NCBI GenBank assembly: GCA_036703315.1
Contig: DATNPH010000183.1
Span: forward strand, 1 to 23,510
Source of the DNA: DATNPH01 sp036703315
GTDB taxonomy: Bacteria > Cyanobacteriota > Cyanobacteriia > Cyanobacteriales > Coleofasciculaceae
Length of the DNA stretch: 23,510 nt
Reading direction: 5' to 3'
The stretch's first letter is position 1. Each line of letters opens with the position of its first letter. The translations under genes were made by a program, and so were the position numbers. Below, piece after piece: positions 6,891-15,040 of this stretch. Below the pieces are notes generated by a model. That model was not told the DNA's origin. It saw only the letters and a program-made list of their open reading frames with translations, and made no database searches.

Positions 6891-8591
6891 ATGACAGTCT
6901 CCTATTCCCCAAGCCTGACCCTTGAGAGTCAAGAACTTTTACAAGAAGCATCTCCTGAAAAGGTTGAACTAATCGAACAGCTGTTGGCAATCGGCACAGC
7001 ACTTTCAAGTAGTAACGATTTAGGTGAATTACTAAATCTGATTTTATTCAAGAGTCGGGAAATTACTCGTAGTGACGCTGGTAGCCTTTATCTCATAGAC
7101 CGTAGCGACGTGGCTCCCAAGCTGGTATTTAAGGTAGCCCAGAATGATTCTATAGTTAGCAATTCCTTCAAGGAATTTGCTGTGCCCCTGACTCACAAGA
7201 GTCTGGCAGGGTATGTCGCGCTGACAGGTGAAAGCTTAAATTTACCGGATGCTTATGACTTGCCAACAAATGTTCCCTACCAGCTAGACCGCAGTTTTGA
7301 CACCAATATGCCTTATCGCACTTGCTCAGTGTTGGTGCTGCCAATGCAAGATCAGGATAGGGAAGTCATTGGTGTCTTACAGCTGATTAATCGTAAGGTG
7401 AAACCCAATATTGTTCTCACAACTGAGAACGCGAAGGATGTCACTCAGCCTTATTCAGGCTGGGAAGAACGAATTGTGCGATCGCTCGCGTCTCAGGCAG
7501 CTATTTCCATTGAACGTAATCAGCTGCAAGAAAGTATTGAGAATCTCTTTGAAGGGTTTGTAAGAGCGTCTGTTCAGATCATTGAGGCGCGAGATCCAAC
7601 AACATCAGGTCACTCGGAACGTGTCGCTGAACTTACAGTAAGACTAACTCAAGAGGCAAGTGACGTTAGTTCAGGTCCACTACGATCAATTCAGTTTAAG
7701 GATCGCCAAATTCAAGAAGTTCGCTATGCCGCCTTGTTGCATGACTTTGGCAAAGTTGGTATTCCGGAAGCCCTTTTAGGCAAGCGGAAAAAACTCTACC
7801 CTGAACAACTAGAGTCAATTCGGAATCGTTTTGCTCTAGCACAACGCACGTTTGAAATGGAATGCGCTCAAACCAAATTCAAGTACTTACTTGAAAATCC
7901 CAGCCACAACCATCAGGAGGACGCTTCTAGCTCTGGTTGTTCCCACTGCGAGGCGATAAAACGATTCGATAGCCGACTAAGTCAAACTATTGAGACGCTC
8001 CAGCATTACTTGGAACTCCTGCAAGAACTCAATGAACCTGATGTCGTGCTAACCAGAGAGTTTCAAGCTTTTTCTGAAGAGACTTCAGCTCAACTGTCAG
8101 CCCTGTCTCAATATACCTATCGAGATGTTGATGGTGTAACCAAACCCCTGATCTCTGAGGCAGAGATGCAACAGTTACTCGTTCCCAGAGGTACTCTGAC
8201 AGCCCAAGAGCGTTTAGGCATTGAAGCACACGTTACTCACACCTACCACTTCCTCAGGCGCATTCCCTGGACGAAGCATCTTAAAGGTGTCCCTGCCATT
8301 GCTTATGGACATCACGAAAAGCTTGATGGCACCGGCTATCCTCAAGGCTTAACACACCAAGAAATTCCTGTCCAAACCCAGATTCTCACGATCGCGGATA
8401 TCTACGACGCACTTACCGCTAGCGATCGCCCCTACAAGCGTCGCCTCCCAGTGGACACGGCGATAAAAATCCTGCGACATGAAGCCGCCAAAAACAAAAT
8501 CAACAGCGACTTGGTCGAATTATTTGAGCAACGCCAAGTTTTTTCCATCTTAGGTCACACTCTGGCAGTCAATGCTCACTCAGTAGCCTAA
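6891..8591 (+). CDS. GAF-HD-GYP cyclic-di-GMP phosphodiesterase
   Basis: The 566 residues contain a GAF sensor domain at about 25-210 (LLAIGTALSSSNDLGELLNL through RSLASQAAISIERNQ) and then an HD-GYP domain. Visible metal-ligand residues are His285-region HDFGKVGIP (284-292), the GHSER segment at 240-244, HVTHTYHFL (447-455), HHEKLDGTGYP (474-484) and IADIYDALTA (501-510). HD-GYP enzymes hydrolyse cyclic-di-GMP to pGpG or GMP, and the GAF domain probably binds a small ligand or dimerises. Between HD and HH lies an unusually long segment (about 300-435) with predicted helices and a CSHC motif (350-353). A plausible cytosolic signalling protein with no membrane segment. An intrinsic terminator follows at 8623-8656, so the gene is monocistronic. 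Confidence 0.9.
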   Translation: MTVSYSPSLTLESQELLQEASPEKVELIEQLLAIGTALSSSNDLGELLNLILFKSREITRSDAGSLYLIDRSDVAPKLVFKVAQNDSIVSNSFKEFAVPLTHKSLAGYVALTGESLNLPDAYDLPTNVPYQLDRSFDTNMPYRTCSVLVLPMQDQDREVIGVLQLINRKVKPNIVLTTENAKDVTQPYSGWEERIVRSLASQAAISIERNQLQESIENLFEGFVRASVQIIEARDPTTSGHSERVAELTVRLTQEASDVSSGPLRSIQFKDRQIQEVRYAALLHDFGKVGIPEALLGKRKKLYPEQLESIRNRFALAQRTFEMECAQTKFKYLLENPSHNHQEDASSSGCSHCEAIKRFDSRLSQTIETLQHYLELLQELNEPDVVLTREFQAFSEETSAQLSALSQYTYRDVDGVTKPLISEAEMQQLLVPRGTLTAQERLGIEAHVTHTYHFLRRIPWTKHLKGVPAIAYGHHEKLDGTGYPQGLTHQEIPVQTQILTIADIYDALTASDRPYKRRLPVDTAIKILRHEAAKNKINSDLVELFEQRQVFSILGHTLAVNAHSVA

Positions 8592-8622
8592 AGTCTAGCG
8601 TCATTACAAACTTCCCCATCTC

Positions 8623-8656
8623 AATCCCCTAGATTTATCTAGGGGATTTTATTTTT
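8623..8656 (+). terminator. Rho-independent terminator of the GAF-HD-GYP gene
   Basis: AATCCCCTAGA and TCTAGGGGATT form a perfect 11-bp stem with loop TTTA, followed at once by TTATTTTT. It sits 31 bases after the stop codon. Confidence 0.88.
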
Positions 8657-8750
8657 GCAGACATTGGGCACCCTTTACTGGCACAAGACGCTCACAAAGC
8701 ACAGCGTGCCGCAGACAAGACTTGAACAGAGCTAGCGCTAAGGGTTTAAA

Positions 8751-8830
8751 GGTAATTGGTAATTGGTAATTGATTATACATACATGACCTAGCATGTCTT
8801 CCCATTCTCCATTCTCCATTCCCTATTCTC
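8751..8830. repeat. Two heptad repeat tracts
   Basis: GGTAATT is repeated three times at 8751-8771. CATTCTC-type heptads (two exact, then CATTCCC and TATTCTC) run over 8803-8830. Short tandem heptamers of this kind are typical of filamentous cyanobacterial intergenic DNA. Confidence 0.75.
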
Positions 8831-8831
8831 C

Positions 8832-8853
8832 CTTGTACAAGTAGTGTGACACT
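8832..8853. promoter_or_regulatory. Two adjacent short palindromes
   Basis: CTTGTACAAG (8832-8841) and AGTGTGACACT (8843-8853) are perfect palindromes side by side in a non-coding region. They could be operator sites, but no gene start lies close by, so the role is open. Confidence 0.25.
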
Positions 8854-8992
8854 TGACTAGTGCGGAATTGGGGATACCGTTTTTCCCCAGTTCCTCGTCT
8901 CCAGCGACAGTCCACACCCGACCTCTGACACCTGACAAAACTATTTGCAATTCTTATTTTTCAGACCAATTTTCCCCCAATGATTCCCCAGC

Positions 8993-9044
8993 GTTTCCAC
9001 ATAGTTGTTCAACATTTTCCACAGTTTTCCACTAGTTTTCCACA
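8993..9044 (+). other. Cluster of four DnaA-box-like sites (candidate replication origin or DnaA target)
   Basis: GTTTCCACA (8993), TTTTCCACA (9015), TTTTCCACT (9025) and TTTTCCACA (9036) are all on the same strand. The last three are spaced 10 and 11 bases, one helical turn. TTTTCCACA is the DnaA-box form described for cyanobacterial origins. An AT-rich stretch with TATTTTT-like runs lies just upstream (about 8938-8985). No dnaA or dnaN gene is in the window, so it could be oriC, a DnaA titration site or a DnaA-regulated promoter. No open reading frame of recognisable family covers it. Confidence 0.5.
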
Positions 9045-9417
9045 GGTAGAAACGGCAAAGTCGGGTCTTCCCGTCTTACTGGGGATTGCATTGAGGGAGG
9101 ATTTGAACAGAAGAAGGGACTGAGTTCATGTAAAGATAAGTAACGGGGATCAACCTCAAAAGCTGATTGTTTCGTAAAGATTTTTGGGGTTTAGGTGGTG
9201 TTGTAATATTTCGCAGCATTGACAACCCCACCCCATCTCAGCCGAAAATAGTGCGACCAACCCTTAAAAGTTTTGAGTTGAGGAAAACCCAACAGCATGT
9301 AGAAGTGGGTGCTTTTTCCCAGTTAATTGGTCGTGAGCTTTCAGCAGTAACGCCGATTTCTAGAGGCGCTGAAACTAAGGCGGCTTTGTCCCTACCCCCA
9401 TGAAACGAGAGGTCAAT
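9045..9417. other. Intergenic stretch between the DnaA-box cluster and the DUF2811 gene
   Basis: No recognisable gene, RNA or repeat was found here. Open frames on both strands at 9167-9465 have no recognisable family and overlap each other. It may hold the promoter of the DUF2811 gene, but no convincing -35/-10 pair stood out. Confidence 0.4.
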
Positions 9418-9642
9418 ATGAACGCAACAATTAGTATCTTGGCAGAAATCCCCGAAGACCTGCATGAGTCACTCAAACGATACCTAGAAACCCACCCCAG
9501 TTGGGATCAAGACCGGGTGTTTGCAGCAGCCCTGTCGCTGTTTTTGCTCCAAAATGGGAATGGTAAAACACCAGAAGCTTCACAAAGCTATCGGGCCTGT
9601 GCTCGTGTTTATCTAGAATCCCTATTTCAATATCCTGCCTGA
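9418..9642 (+). CDS. DUF2811-family small protein (74 aa)
   Basis: The sequence MNATISILAEIPEDLHESLK, then RYLETHPSWDQDRVFAAALS and LFLLQNG, matches the cyanobacterial DUF2811 family. Its fold resembles small ribbon-helix-helix or CopG-like DNA-binding proteins (inference), but no function is established. The ATG at 9418 is chosen because GAGAGG lies five bases upstream and the family starts at MNATISILAEIP. The ATG at 9400 would add six unrelated residues. The C-terminal ACARVYLESLF is also family-like. It is followed after 98 bases by the protoporphyrinogen oxidase remnant, and lies 370 bases downstream of the DnaA-box cluster. Confidence 0.8.
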   Translation: MNATISILAEIPEDLHESLKRYLETHPSWDQDRVFAAALSLFLLQNGNGKTPEASQSYRACARVYLESLFQYPA

Positions 9643-9740
9643 ATCAGGGACTAGGGTAGCCTTCCGGTGATAGTGGCTTCAACGGCAGCCTGTCTTCAAA
9701 TTGTTGCCTAGCTGCTTAGTTGTTAGCTAACTCATCTAAC

Positions 9741-10205
9741 ATGCTAAATACGTTGATCGTTGGAGCTGGTATCAGTGGTCTTAGCTTGGCTCATGCTTTG
9801 CACCAAAACCGTTCGCGGCAGATTTTAGTTACAGAACGTCAGGGACAAGTTGGGGGGAACATCAAAACCAGCAAAGTTGCTGAGTTTCTGTGGGAGGAAG
9901 ATCCCAACAGTTTTTCTCCTAGACCAGCGCTACTGAAACTGGCGGTCGATGTCGGGCTGAAGCAGGAGTTGGTGCTGGCTGAGCGACATCTACCCCGCTA
10001 TATCTACTGGGAAGGTCATGTTGCACCCTTTGGGTGAGTGACTCAGCTTGCTGACACAGGTGGGGGGCTATTAGCGGGGATGATTGTGTCACGCCGTCAA
10101 CACAATAAGTCAATAACACCCACTGATCCCGATATCCCCATAAGCAAGCTTGGGGAATTAGGGCCATTTAAGCACGCATTAACAGCACTACCAGAAGCAA
10201 AGTAG
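9741..10205 (+). pseudogene. Protoporphyrinogen oxidase (HemY/HemG type), internally deleted and truncated
   Basis: The N-terminal part reads MLNTLIVGAGISGLSLAHAL, with the FAD-binding GAGISGL motif, then EEDPNSFSPRPALLKLAVDV and LPRYIYWEGHV, close to cyanobacterial oxygen-dependent protoporphyrinogen oxidase. The frame hits TGA at 10035-10037. In the same frame it continues with ADTGGGLLAGMIVSRRQ, LGELGPFKHALTALPEAK and a TAG at 10203. In intact enzymes GGGLLAG(A/M)IxSRRQ and PGELGSFxxGLxxLPEA lie about 90 residues further on, so roughly that much is deleted. The rest of the protein (over half) is absent. The gene is inactive. The host would need another enzyme for this heme/chlorophyll step, such as HemJ. 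Confidence 0.85.
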
Positions 10206-10265
10206 TTCCCTTTGCGTTACTCTGCGTTTAGGGAACGATTTGTCAGTTTTAGTTACTTGGAATCT

Positions 10266-10889
10266 ATGACCGAAGCCACCTCACCATCTACTTTGGTGAT
10301 TCCTCAACTGATTGTAGGTTTGGGGAATCCAGAACCGAAGTACGATAAAACACGGCACAACATTGGTTTTGATGCCGTTGACGCTTTAGCACGAACCTGG
10401 CAGATTTCTTGGAGTAACAATCGTCGGTTCCAGGCACTGTTTGGGGAAGGGCAAGCAAACAAGGGAAATAAGGTGCGTTTGCTAAAGCCGCTTACTTATA
10501 TGAATCGTTCTGGAGAAGCCATTCGTGCTGTGGTGGATTGGTATAAGCTGCCGCCTGAGTCGGTGCTGATAATTTATGACGATATGGATTTACCTGTGGG
10601 GCGTCTGCGGCTACGCCTTTCAGGTTCAGCTGGAGGACACAATGGGATGAAGTCCGCGATCGCGCATTTGGGTACACAAAATTTCCCTCGCCTGCGGATT
10701 GGCATCGGCAAGTCTGGCACCGATAAGGATGCCGTTTCCCACGTCCTAGGAAAATTCTCACCTCAGGAAATCCAATTAATGCCTGAAGTTCTCCAACTCG
10801 TTGTTGACGCTGTAGAACTTAGTCTCAAGCAAGGGGTCGAAAAAGCAATGAGTCTTTACAATAGCCGCCAAGTAGAGATTAGTTCGTAG
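10266..10889 (+). CDS. pth: Peptidyl-tRNA hydrolase
   Basis: Pth releases peptides from peptidyl-tRNAs that drop off the ribosome, recycling tRNA. The 207 residues from the ATG at 10266 include LIVGLGNPEPKYDKTRHNIG, with the catalytic His31 in RHNIGF and Asn21 in GLGNP. Further on are the PLTYMNRSG segment, IIYDDMDLPVGRLRLR, and GSAGGHNGMKS, all diagnostic of the bacterial Pth family. A TTG-initiated extension to 10212 is possible but has no homology. The N-terminal extension of about a dozen residues is common in cyanobacteria. It lies 60 bases after the protoporphyrinogen oxidase remnant. Its stop codon overlaps a run of heptad repeats. Confidence 0.96.
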   Translation: MTEATSPSTLVIPQLIVGLGNPEPKYDKTRHNIGFDAVDALARTWQISWSNNRRFQALFGEGQANKGNKVRLLKPLTYMNRSGEAIRAVVDWYKLPPESVLIIYDDMDLPVGRLRLRLSGSAGGHNGMKSAIAHLGTQNFPRLRIGIGKSGTDKDAVSHVLGKFSPQEIQLMPEVLQLVVDAVELSLKQGVEKAMSLYNSRQVEISS

Positions 10890-10952
10890 TCAGTGGTCAG
10901 TGGTCAATTGCTAATAACTAATGACTAATGGCTAATGACTAATGACTAATGA
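10889..10952. repeat. Heptad repeats between pth and the following gene
   Basis: GTCAGTG occurs twice at 10889-10902 and is followed by GTCAATT. CTAATRR heptads then occur six times at 10911-10952. The tract fills the whole gap between two convergent genes. Confidence 0.8.
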
Positions 10953-10953
10953 C

Positions 10954-12228
10954 TCACATAATCTGATTCAGGCAGGAAACATCCGCTGAGCCAAAATGAA
11001 CGCTTAAAGCGACATTCAAGTTTTCTAGAGATTGAATTAACCAGGGTACACCGTCTCTGGTTGCCGACTCGTAATGGTTGAACAAAATGGAAAATCGTTT
11101 TTCCAAATAGGGTTTAACTTTACGGCACAGCAGCACAATCTTGAGCAACAAGCCAGTGGTGAAGATTGCTCCCAAGTTAGTAATCAGATCGACAAAAATA
11201 AAGTGGTTAGGTCGTTGAGGACTTTCCACCACTAGGAAATTCAACAATTGACTACAGGTTCGTACCAGCAGAAATTCGCTGGGTCTTTGGAAATTGCATT
11301 GAGGCAGTATGTTGTGGAGATGAGTATACAGTCGGTCATTAAATTGACGTTTTCCATAAGCTGGGTCAATCGAAGCCGTTAGGTACTCATACAAATCGTC
11401 CTTAAACTCTTTGTAAGAAGATGTTTGGCTACTGTGAGTCAGGAAGCTCTGGGCAACATCCCGGTATGTATCGCAACCTTGCACTTTGCCGACATACTGC
11501 TTGAGGGCAGCCGCCAACTCGCGATCGGTCAACAGTGTAGGATTTTCTACCGGATGGATAATTCTTCCCTGCCCTTCTTTCGACGGTGTGCGCATCGCTT
11601 GAGCACGTCGCACCTGATACGTTACGTATTGAGACAGATCCAGCTCAAAGCGTCGCTGAACCCGCGATTGAATCTGCCGTACAGTCTGCTGGTGCTCATA
11701 ACTGCTGTCTTCACTCAGAAGGCAATGCTCATATAAATAGGGATACCGCTGAATTAGGGATCCCACTACCCTGGAACCATTAGCTTCTGCCGTTTCACTC
11801 ATCACCTGAGACAAGCGTCGCAATGTTAGATATTGCTCTGTCTCTGTGAAAAGCTGCACCAGCTGCCGCAGACGCCTTGCCCCACGAGAGTGAACCTTTT
11901 TAGGATCTGGTGGATTATCAAATAAAGCTACCAGCTCGGGGATCGCTCCTTGTAGTTGCGGTTGCATCTGCCAGCGATTGATCAGAATGTGGCAGCATCG
12001 GTTGAGTACAAACTTGAATTCTTGGTCAGCCCGCTTGTCCATTGCCAGCTTTTCCAAAGCCAACCAGACTTGCGGATCTACATATCTCGCTCCATCCAAA
12101 AAGAGGCCTTTGAAGCGCTCAATCAATTCAGTCGGCAGCTCAACCTGTACGCAATACAGGAGATGATCATAGAGCTGCTGCTCTTCTAAGCTAGTTTGTC
12201 GAATGTCAGAGTTTGTCCAAGTAGTCAC
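10954..12228 (-). CDS. Conserved-looking protein of unknown function (424 aa)
   Basis: I do not recognise a named family. The protein is soluble and mainly helical, without signal peptide or membrane segment. It has an acidic N-terminal part (EEQQLYDHLLYCVQVELP), a middle basic segment (HSRGARRLRQLVQLF) and a C-terminal half containing FLVVESPQRPNHFIFVDLIT and NLGAIFTTGLLLKIVLL. No P-loop, metal site or DNA-binding motif is evident. The GTG start at 12228 is supported by AGGAGG ten bases upstream. Base composition and HIP1 use are like the neighbours, so it looks like a native gene. It converges with pth and is divergent from murF. Homology is not established here, so its cyanobacterial conservation is only my impression. 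Confidence 0.75.
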   Translation of the reverse strand: MTTWTNSDIRQTSLEEQQLYDHLLYCVQVELPTELIERFKGLFLDGARYVDPQVWLALEKLAMDKRADQEFKFVLNRCCHILINRWQMQPQLQGAIPELVALFDNPPDPKKVHSRGARRLRQLVQLFTETEQYLTLRRLSQVMSETAEANGSRVVGSLIQRYPYLYEHCLLSEDSSYEHQQTVRQIQSRVQRRFELDLSQYVTYQVRRAQAMRTPSKEGQGRIIHPVENPTLLTDRELAAALKQYVGKVQGCDTYRDVAQSFLTHSSQTSSYKEFKDDLYEYLTASIDPAYGKRQFNDRLYTHLHNILPQCNFQRPSEFLLVRTCSQLLNFLVVESPQRPNHFIFVDLITNLGAIFTTGLLLKIVLLCRKVKPYLEKRFSILFNHYESATRDGVPWLIQSLENLNVALSVHFGSADVSCLNQIM

Positions 12229-12565
12229 TTTAGTGAGCCCTCCTACGTGAGACGCTAGGGCTAGTTAATAGGGTTTTGTTGAAACGATTTCATGTTGAAT
12301 TTAACCTACGCTTCAGCCTGGACACCAAAATCTTCGATTACATGATGAATTACCCTGCTGATGAGGGTAGACAAAAAGACATCCCACACTTATAACAAGG
12401 TATCCCAAGTTAAGCATATCTTGATTCGATCCCTATCGATATCGGCAGATATACGTCAAAATTGTAAAGATTCAATGAAGTAACCGTTTATTCCTCCTCT
12501 CACTATGTATTACAAAACATTACTCCAGCAAAGCATAATTTTGTCAATTGTGAGTATATAGACTT
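12229..12565. other. Divergent intergenic region upstream of murF
   Basis: This 337-base gap must contain the promoters of the 424-aa gene and murF. I see an AT-rich end near murF (12500-12560), but no confident -35/-10 pair, riboswitch or small gene. A weak hairpin (TACCCT with AGGGTA) lies near 12351. Confidence 0.4.
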
Positions 12566-13927
12566 ATGCCTTGTCAGGTTTCTGTGACTCAACTTGTTGA
12601 GGTTATCGCCGCCACGCCAGTGAATCTATCGGATGAAGCAGCCGTGGCACTTGCTTGCCGTATTACGACCGATACTCGTTGCCTCAAACCAGGCGACATA
12701 TTCTTGGCACTGTGTGGCGAAAAGTTTGATGGGCACGACTTTGCAGGAGTGGCTGTAGAAAAAGGAGCGATCGCCGTCATTACTGAGCGTCGCACTGGTA
12801 GCCAGCTCAAGGATGTTCCGCAACTGCAAGTAGAAGACACCCTAGTTGCCTACCAGCAAATTGCCAGATGGTGGCGTGACCAGTTCAATATCCCAATAAT
12901 TGCCGTAACTGGCTCCGTGGGCAAAACCACGACAAAAGAGTTAATCGCGGCAGTTTTGTCAACCCAAGGGAACGTGCTCAAAACCCAGGCAAATTACAAC
13001 AATGAAATTGGTGTACCCAAAACACTGCTGGAATTGGGGTCAGAGCATGACTATGCCGTGATAGAAATGGCGATGCGTGGACCCGGACAGATTGCGCTGT
13101 TGAGTCAGATAGCGCGTCCAACGGTTAGTCTGATTACGAATGTGGGTACGGCTCATATTGGTCTTTTGGGTTCCGAGGAGGCGATCGCAAAAGCTAAGTG
13201 TGAGTTATTAGCCGAAATGCCTACCACAGGTGTTGCTGTTCTCAATCACGACAACCAACGATTGATCGAAACAGCGGCGACGGTTTGGCAGGGACAGACC
13301 TTAACCTATGGGTTGGAAGGTGGTGATTTACGAGGGCAGCTGCTTGACTCTGAAACACTCGAAGTTGAGGGAATGCGGCTTCCTCTCCCTCTAGCAGGTC
13401 AGCACAACGCCCTGAACTATCTGGCAGCGCTTGGTGTGGCTAAAGTCCTTGAGGTTGACTGGACACCTCTTACTCAGGGTTTGGCGGTTACGCTGCCTTC
13501 TGGGCGATCGCAGCGCTACGAGTTGCCGAACGACATTGTGATTCTTGATGAAACCTACAATGCTGGGTTGGAATCCATGATAGCGGCACTACAGCTGTTA
13601 GCTCAGACTCCAGGAAAGCGGCATATTGCCGTGCTAGGGGCAATGAAGGAATTGGGAGAGCGATCGCCTCAATTCCATCGGCAAGTCGGAACGGAGGCGG
13701 AGCAGCTGAATCTTGATGCCTTGCTGGTTGTGGTAGACGACCCAGAAGCGGAAGCGATCGCGCAGGGCGCTGCTTCTTTGCCAGCCCAGTGCTTTTCCAG
13801 CCATGATGCTGTAGTCAAGCGTCTCAAGGAATTGGTGCAACCTGGCGATCGCCTACTGTTCAAAGCCTCGCGTTCAGTTGGTCTAGATCGGGTTGTAAAT
13901 CAATTTCGTGCGACAATTTCGGGCTGA
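12566..13927 (+). CDS. murF: UDP-N-acetylmuramoyl-tripeptide--D-alanyl-D-alanine ligase
   Basis: MurF adds D-Ala-D-Ala to the UDP-MurNAc-tripeptide with ATP, the last cytoplasmic step of the peptidoglycan nucleotide precursor. The 453 residues match the usual length. The N-terminal domain binds the UDP-sugar (ITTDTRCLKPGDIFLAL). The central domain has the P-loop GSVGKTTTKEL (116-126), and further on comes NYNNEIGVPKTLLEL, the MurF-specific segment, then EMAMRGPGQI. The C-terminal domain carries DETYNAG and LGAMKELGERS. The start at 12566 gives MPCQVSVTQLVEV. Five HIP1 sites and normal codon use mark it as an ancestral chromosomal gene. It ends before a partial MITE end at 13949. Confidence 0.96.
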   Translation: MPCQVSVTQLVEVIAATPVNLSDEAAVALACRITTDTRCLKPGDIFLALCGEKFDGHDFAGVAVEKGAIAVITERRTGSQLKDVPQLQVEDTLVAYQQIARWWRDQFNIPIIAVTGSVGKTTTKELIAAVLSTQGNVLKTQANYNNEIGVPKTLLELGSEHDYAVIEMAMRGPGQIALLSQIARPTVSLITNVGTAHIGLLGSEEAIAKAKCELLAEMPTTGVAVLNHDNQRLIETAATVWQGQTLTYGLEGGDLRGQLLDSETLEVEGMRLPLPLAGQHNALNYLAALGVAKVLEVDWTPLTQGLAVTLPSGRSQRYELPNDIVILDETYNAGLESMIAALQLLAQTPGKRHIAVLGAMKELGERSPQFHRQVGTEAEQLNLDALLVVVDDPEAEAIAQGAASLPAQCFSSHDAVVKRLKELVQPGDRLLFKASRSVGLDRVVNQFRATISG

Positions 13928-13948
13928 AGTTAGAGGGCAATTAAGGAT

Positions 13949-13968
13949 TAGACTTCTTGCAAAAGTCC
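13949..13968. repeat. Single MITE end (same family as 5736-5850)
   Basis: TAGACTTCTTGCAAAAGTCC resembles the left end TAGACCTCTTGCAAAAGTCA of the element at 5736. No matching right end was found before the next gene at 14102, so this is a solo or degraded end. Confidence 0.45.
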
Positions 13969-14101
13969 TTGGAACCTCAGCCCCTCATCCCCTGCCCACA
14001 AGCAGCAGGGGGAAAATCTTGCTCCCTGCCTCCTTTCCCCTTGCTTCTTTTGGTCAATGTTCTATTAGTTGTTTAATTCTTGCTTTTTAAAAAGCTGCCA
14101 G

Positions 14102-15040
14102 TTAGAGAATACATTTTAGCTGAGAAGCCTCTCTAATATCATTCGGTCTGCTGTAGTCTTTAAGAGCAAATTCTATTTGTAGCGTCAAGCGTTCTTTACT
14201 GCCAGGAGGAGTTTCAGTATGGAAACAACGTGTATCTTCCACGAATCCAGAACCCGCTTTTCCGCAAATCGGTACTAAATTCTTATAACCGTAATATTTA
14301 ATAAGTTCTTGGTATGAGTCTCCTCTACCCAGAAATCGATATGAAAACTTTTTATTAACGTGGCTCCTCTGTACACAGACATGAGGGCTACTGCACAAAT
14401 CTACATCCGTTATATAAAATACAAACTTCAGCAAACGATAGTTATTTGAGCCATAGTAGAACATCTGAGAAGCTCGCTGTCGCTCAGAGATAGTTGAATC
14501 TACTGGAAAATTCCACCAAAGTTGATTTCCTTGGTGTATGGGTTCAGCTTGTAGATACTGACGCGCAATTTCTAATAAGGTTGGATCTGTTTCAAGTTTT
14601 CTGATGGCTGAGCAAAGTAAAGCTGTATTGTAATAATTTCCAAAAAAAAACGGTTTTCCATGCTTCATTTGTGCTTGTTCTTTGTCAGCATGATAGAAGC
14701 CTAGACTTGTATTCCCATTAGCATAATAAGGCGTATACTTTGCAAATTCAAGGATTTCTTTGACAACACATGGAGGTAAGTTTATTCCTAAAGAAAATCC
14801 ATTGTTTCTTAAGAAATTAACTATTTCATCTATATTGATGTTTTCAAATAGAGAATCACAGCCAATACTTGGCTTGTTTAGTTGATGTGGACTTTTTAAT
14901 GAATCTAATAAACAGACTTCCTCCTCTTGAGCTTTACCATGATTGCTCTTGAGGCTTTCTTGAGGATTTAGAGTTAAACCTTTAGTGGATTCAGACAAGA
15001 TTGTCTGGAACCCTTGAAAATACTTTACCAGTGCATTCAT
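14102..15040 (-). CDS. PhyH-type (phytanoyl-CoA dioxygenase-like) protein with altered metal site
   Basis: The C-terminal 130 residues follow the PhyH/2-oxoglutarate oxygenase pattern: LLKFVFYITDVDLCSSPHVC (203-222), QRSHVNKKFSYRFLGRGDSY (224-243) and FVEDTRCFHTE (266-276), with the distal His274 and a possible 2-oxoglutarate Arg at 284 in KERLTLQIEF. In most relatives the segment before LLKF reads like FHYDxD. Here it is FYYGSN (194-199), so Tyr195 and Gly197 replace the His and Asp metal ligands. The protein may therefore be non-catalytic or use other ligands. The first 60 residues look disordered. The gene is AT-rich and HIP1-free, like the GT61 gene. The ATG at 15040 has AGGA 12 bases upstream. 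Confidence 0.7.
   Translation of the reverse strand: MNALVKYFQGFQTILSESTKGLTLNPQESLKSNHGKAQEEEVCLLDSLKSPHQLNKPSIGCDSLFENINIDEIVNFLRNNGFSLGINLPPCVVKEILEFAKYTPYYANGNTSLGFYHADKEQAQMKHGKPFFFGNYYNTALLCSAIRKLETDPTLLEIARQYLQAEPIHQGNQLWWNFPVDSTISERQRASQMFYYGSNNYRLLKFVFYITDVDLCSSPHVCVQRSHVNKKFSYRFLGRGDSYQELIKYYGYKNLVPICGKAGSGFVEDTRCFHTETPPGSKERLTLQIEFALKDYSRPNDIREASQLKCIL

Noticed and set aside
8853..9035. 60-codon plus-strand frame over the DnaA-box region
   Set aside because: Low-complexity, no family resemblance, and it runs through the DnaA-like boxes, which better explain the sequence.
9167..9465. Overlapping frames on both strands before DUF2811
   Set aside because: They overlap each other, have no recognisable domain, and the plus frame ends at the DUF2811 start region.
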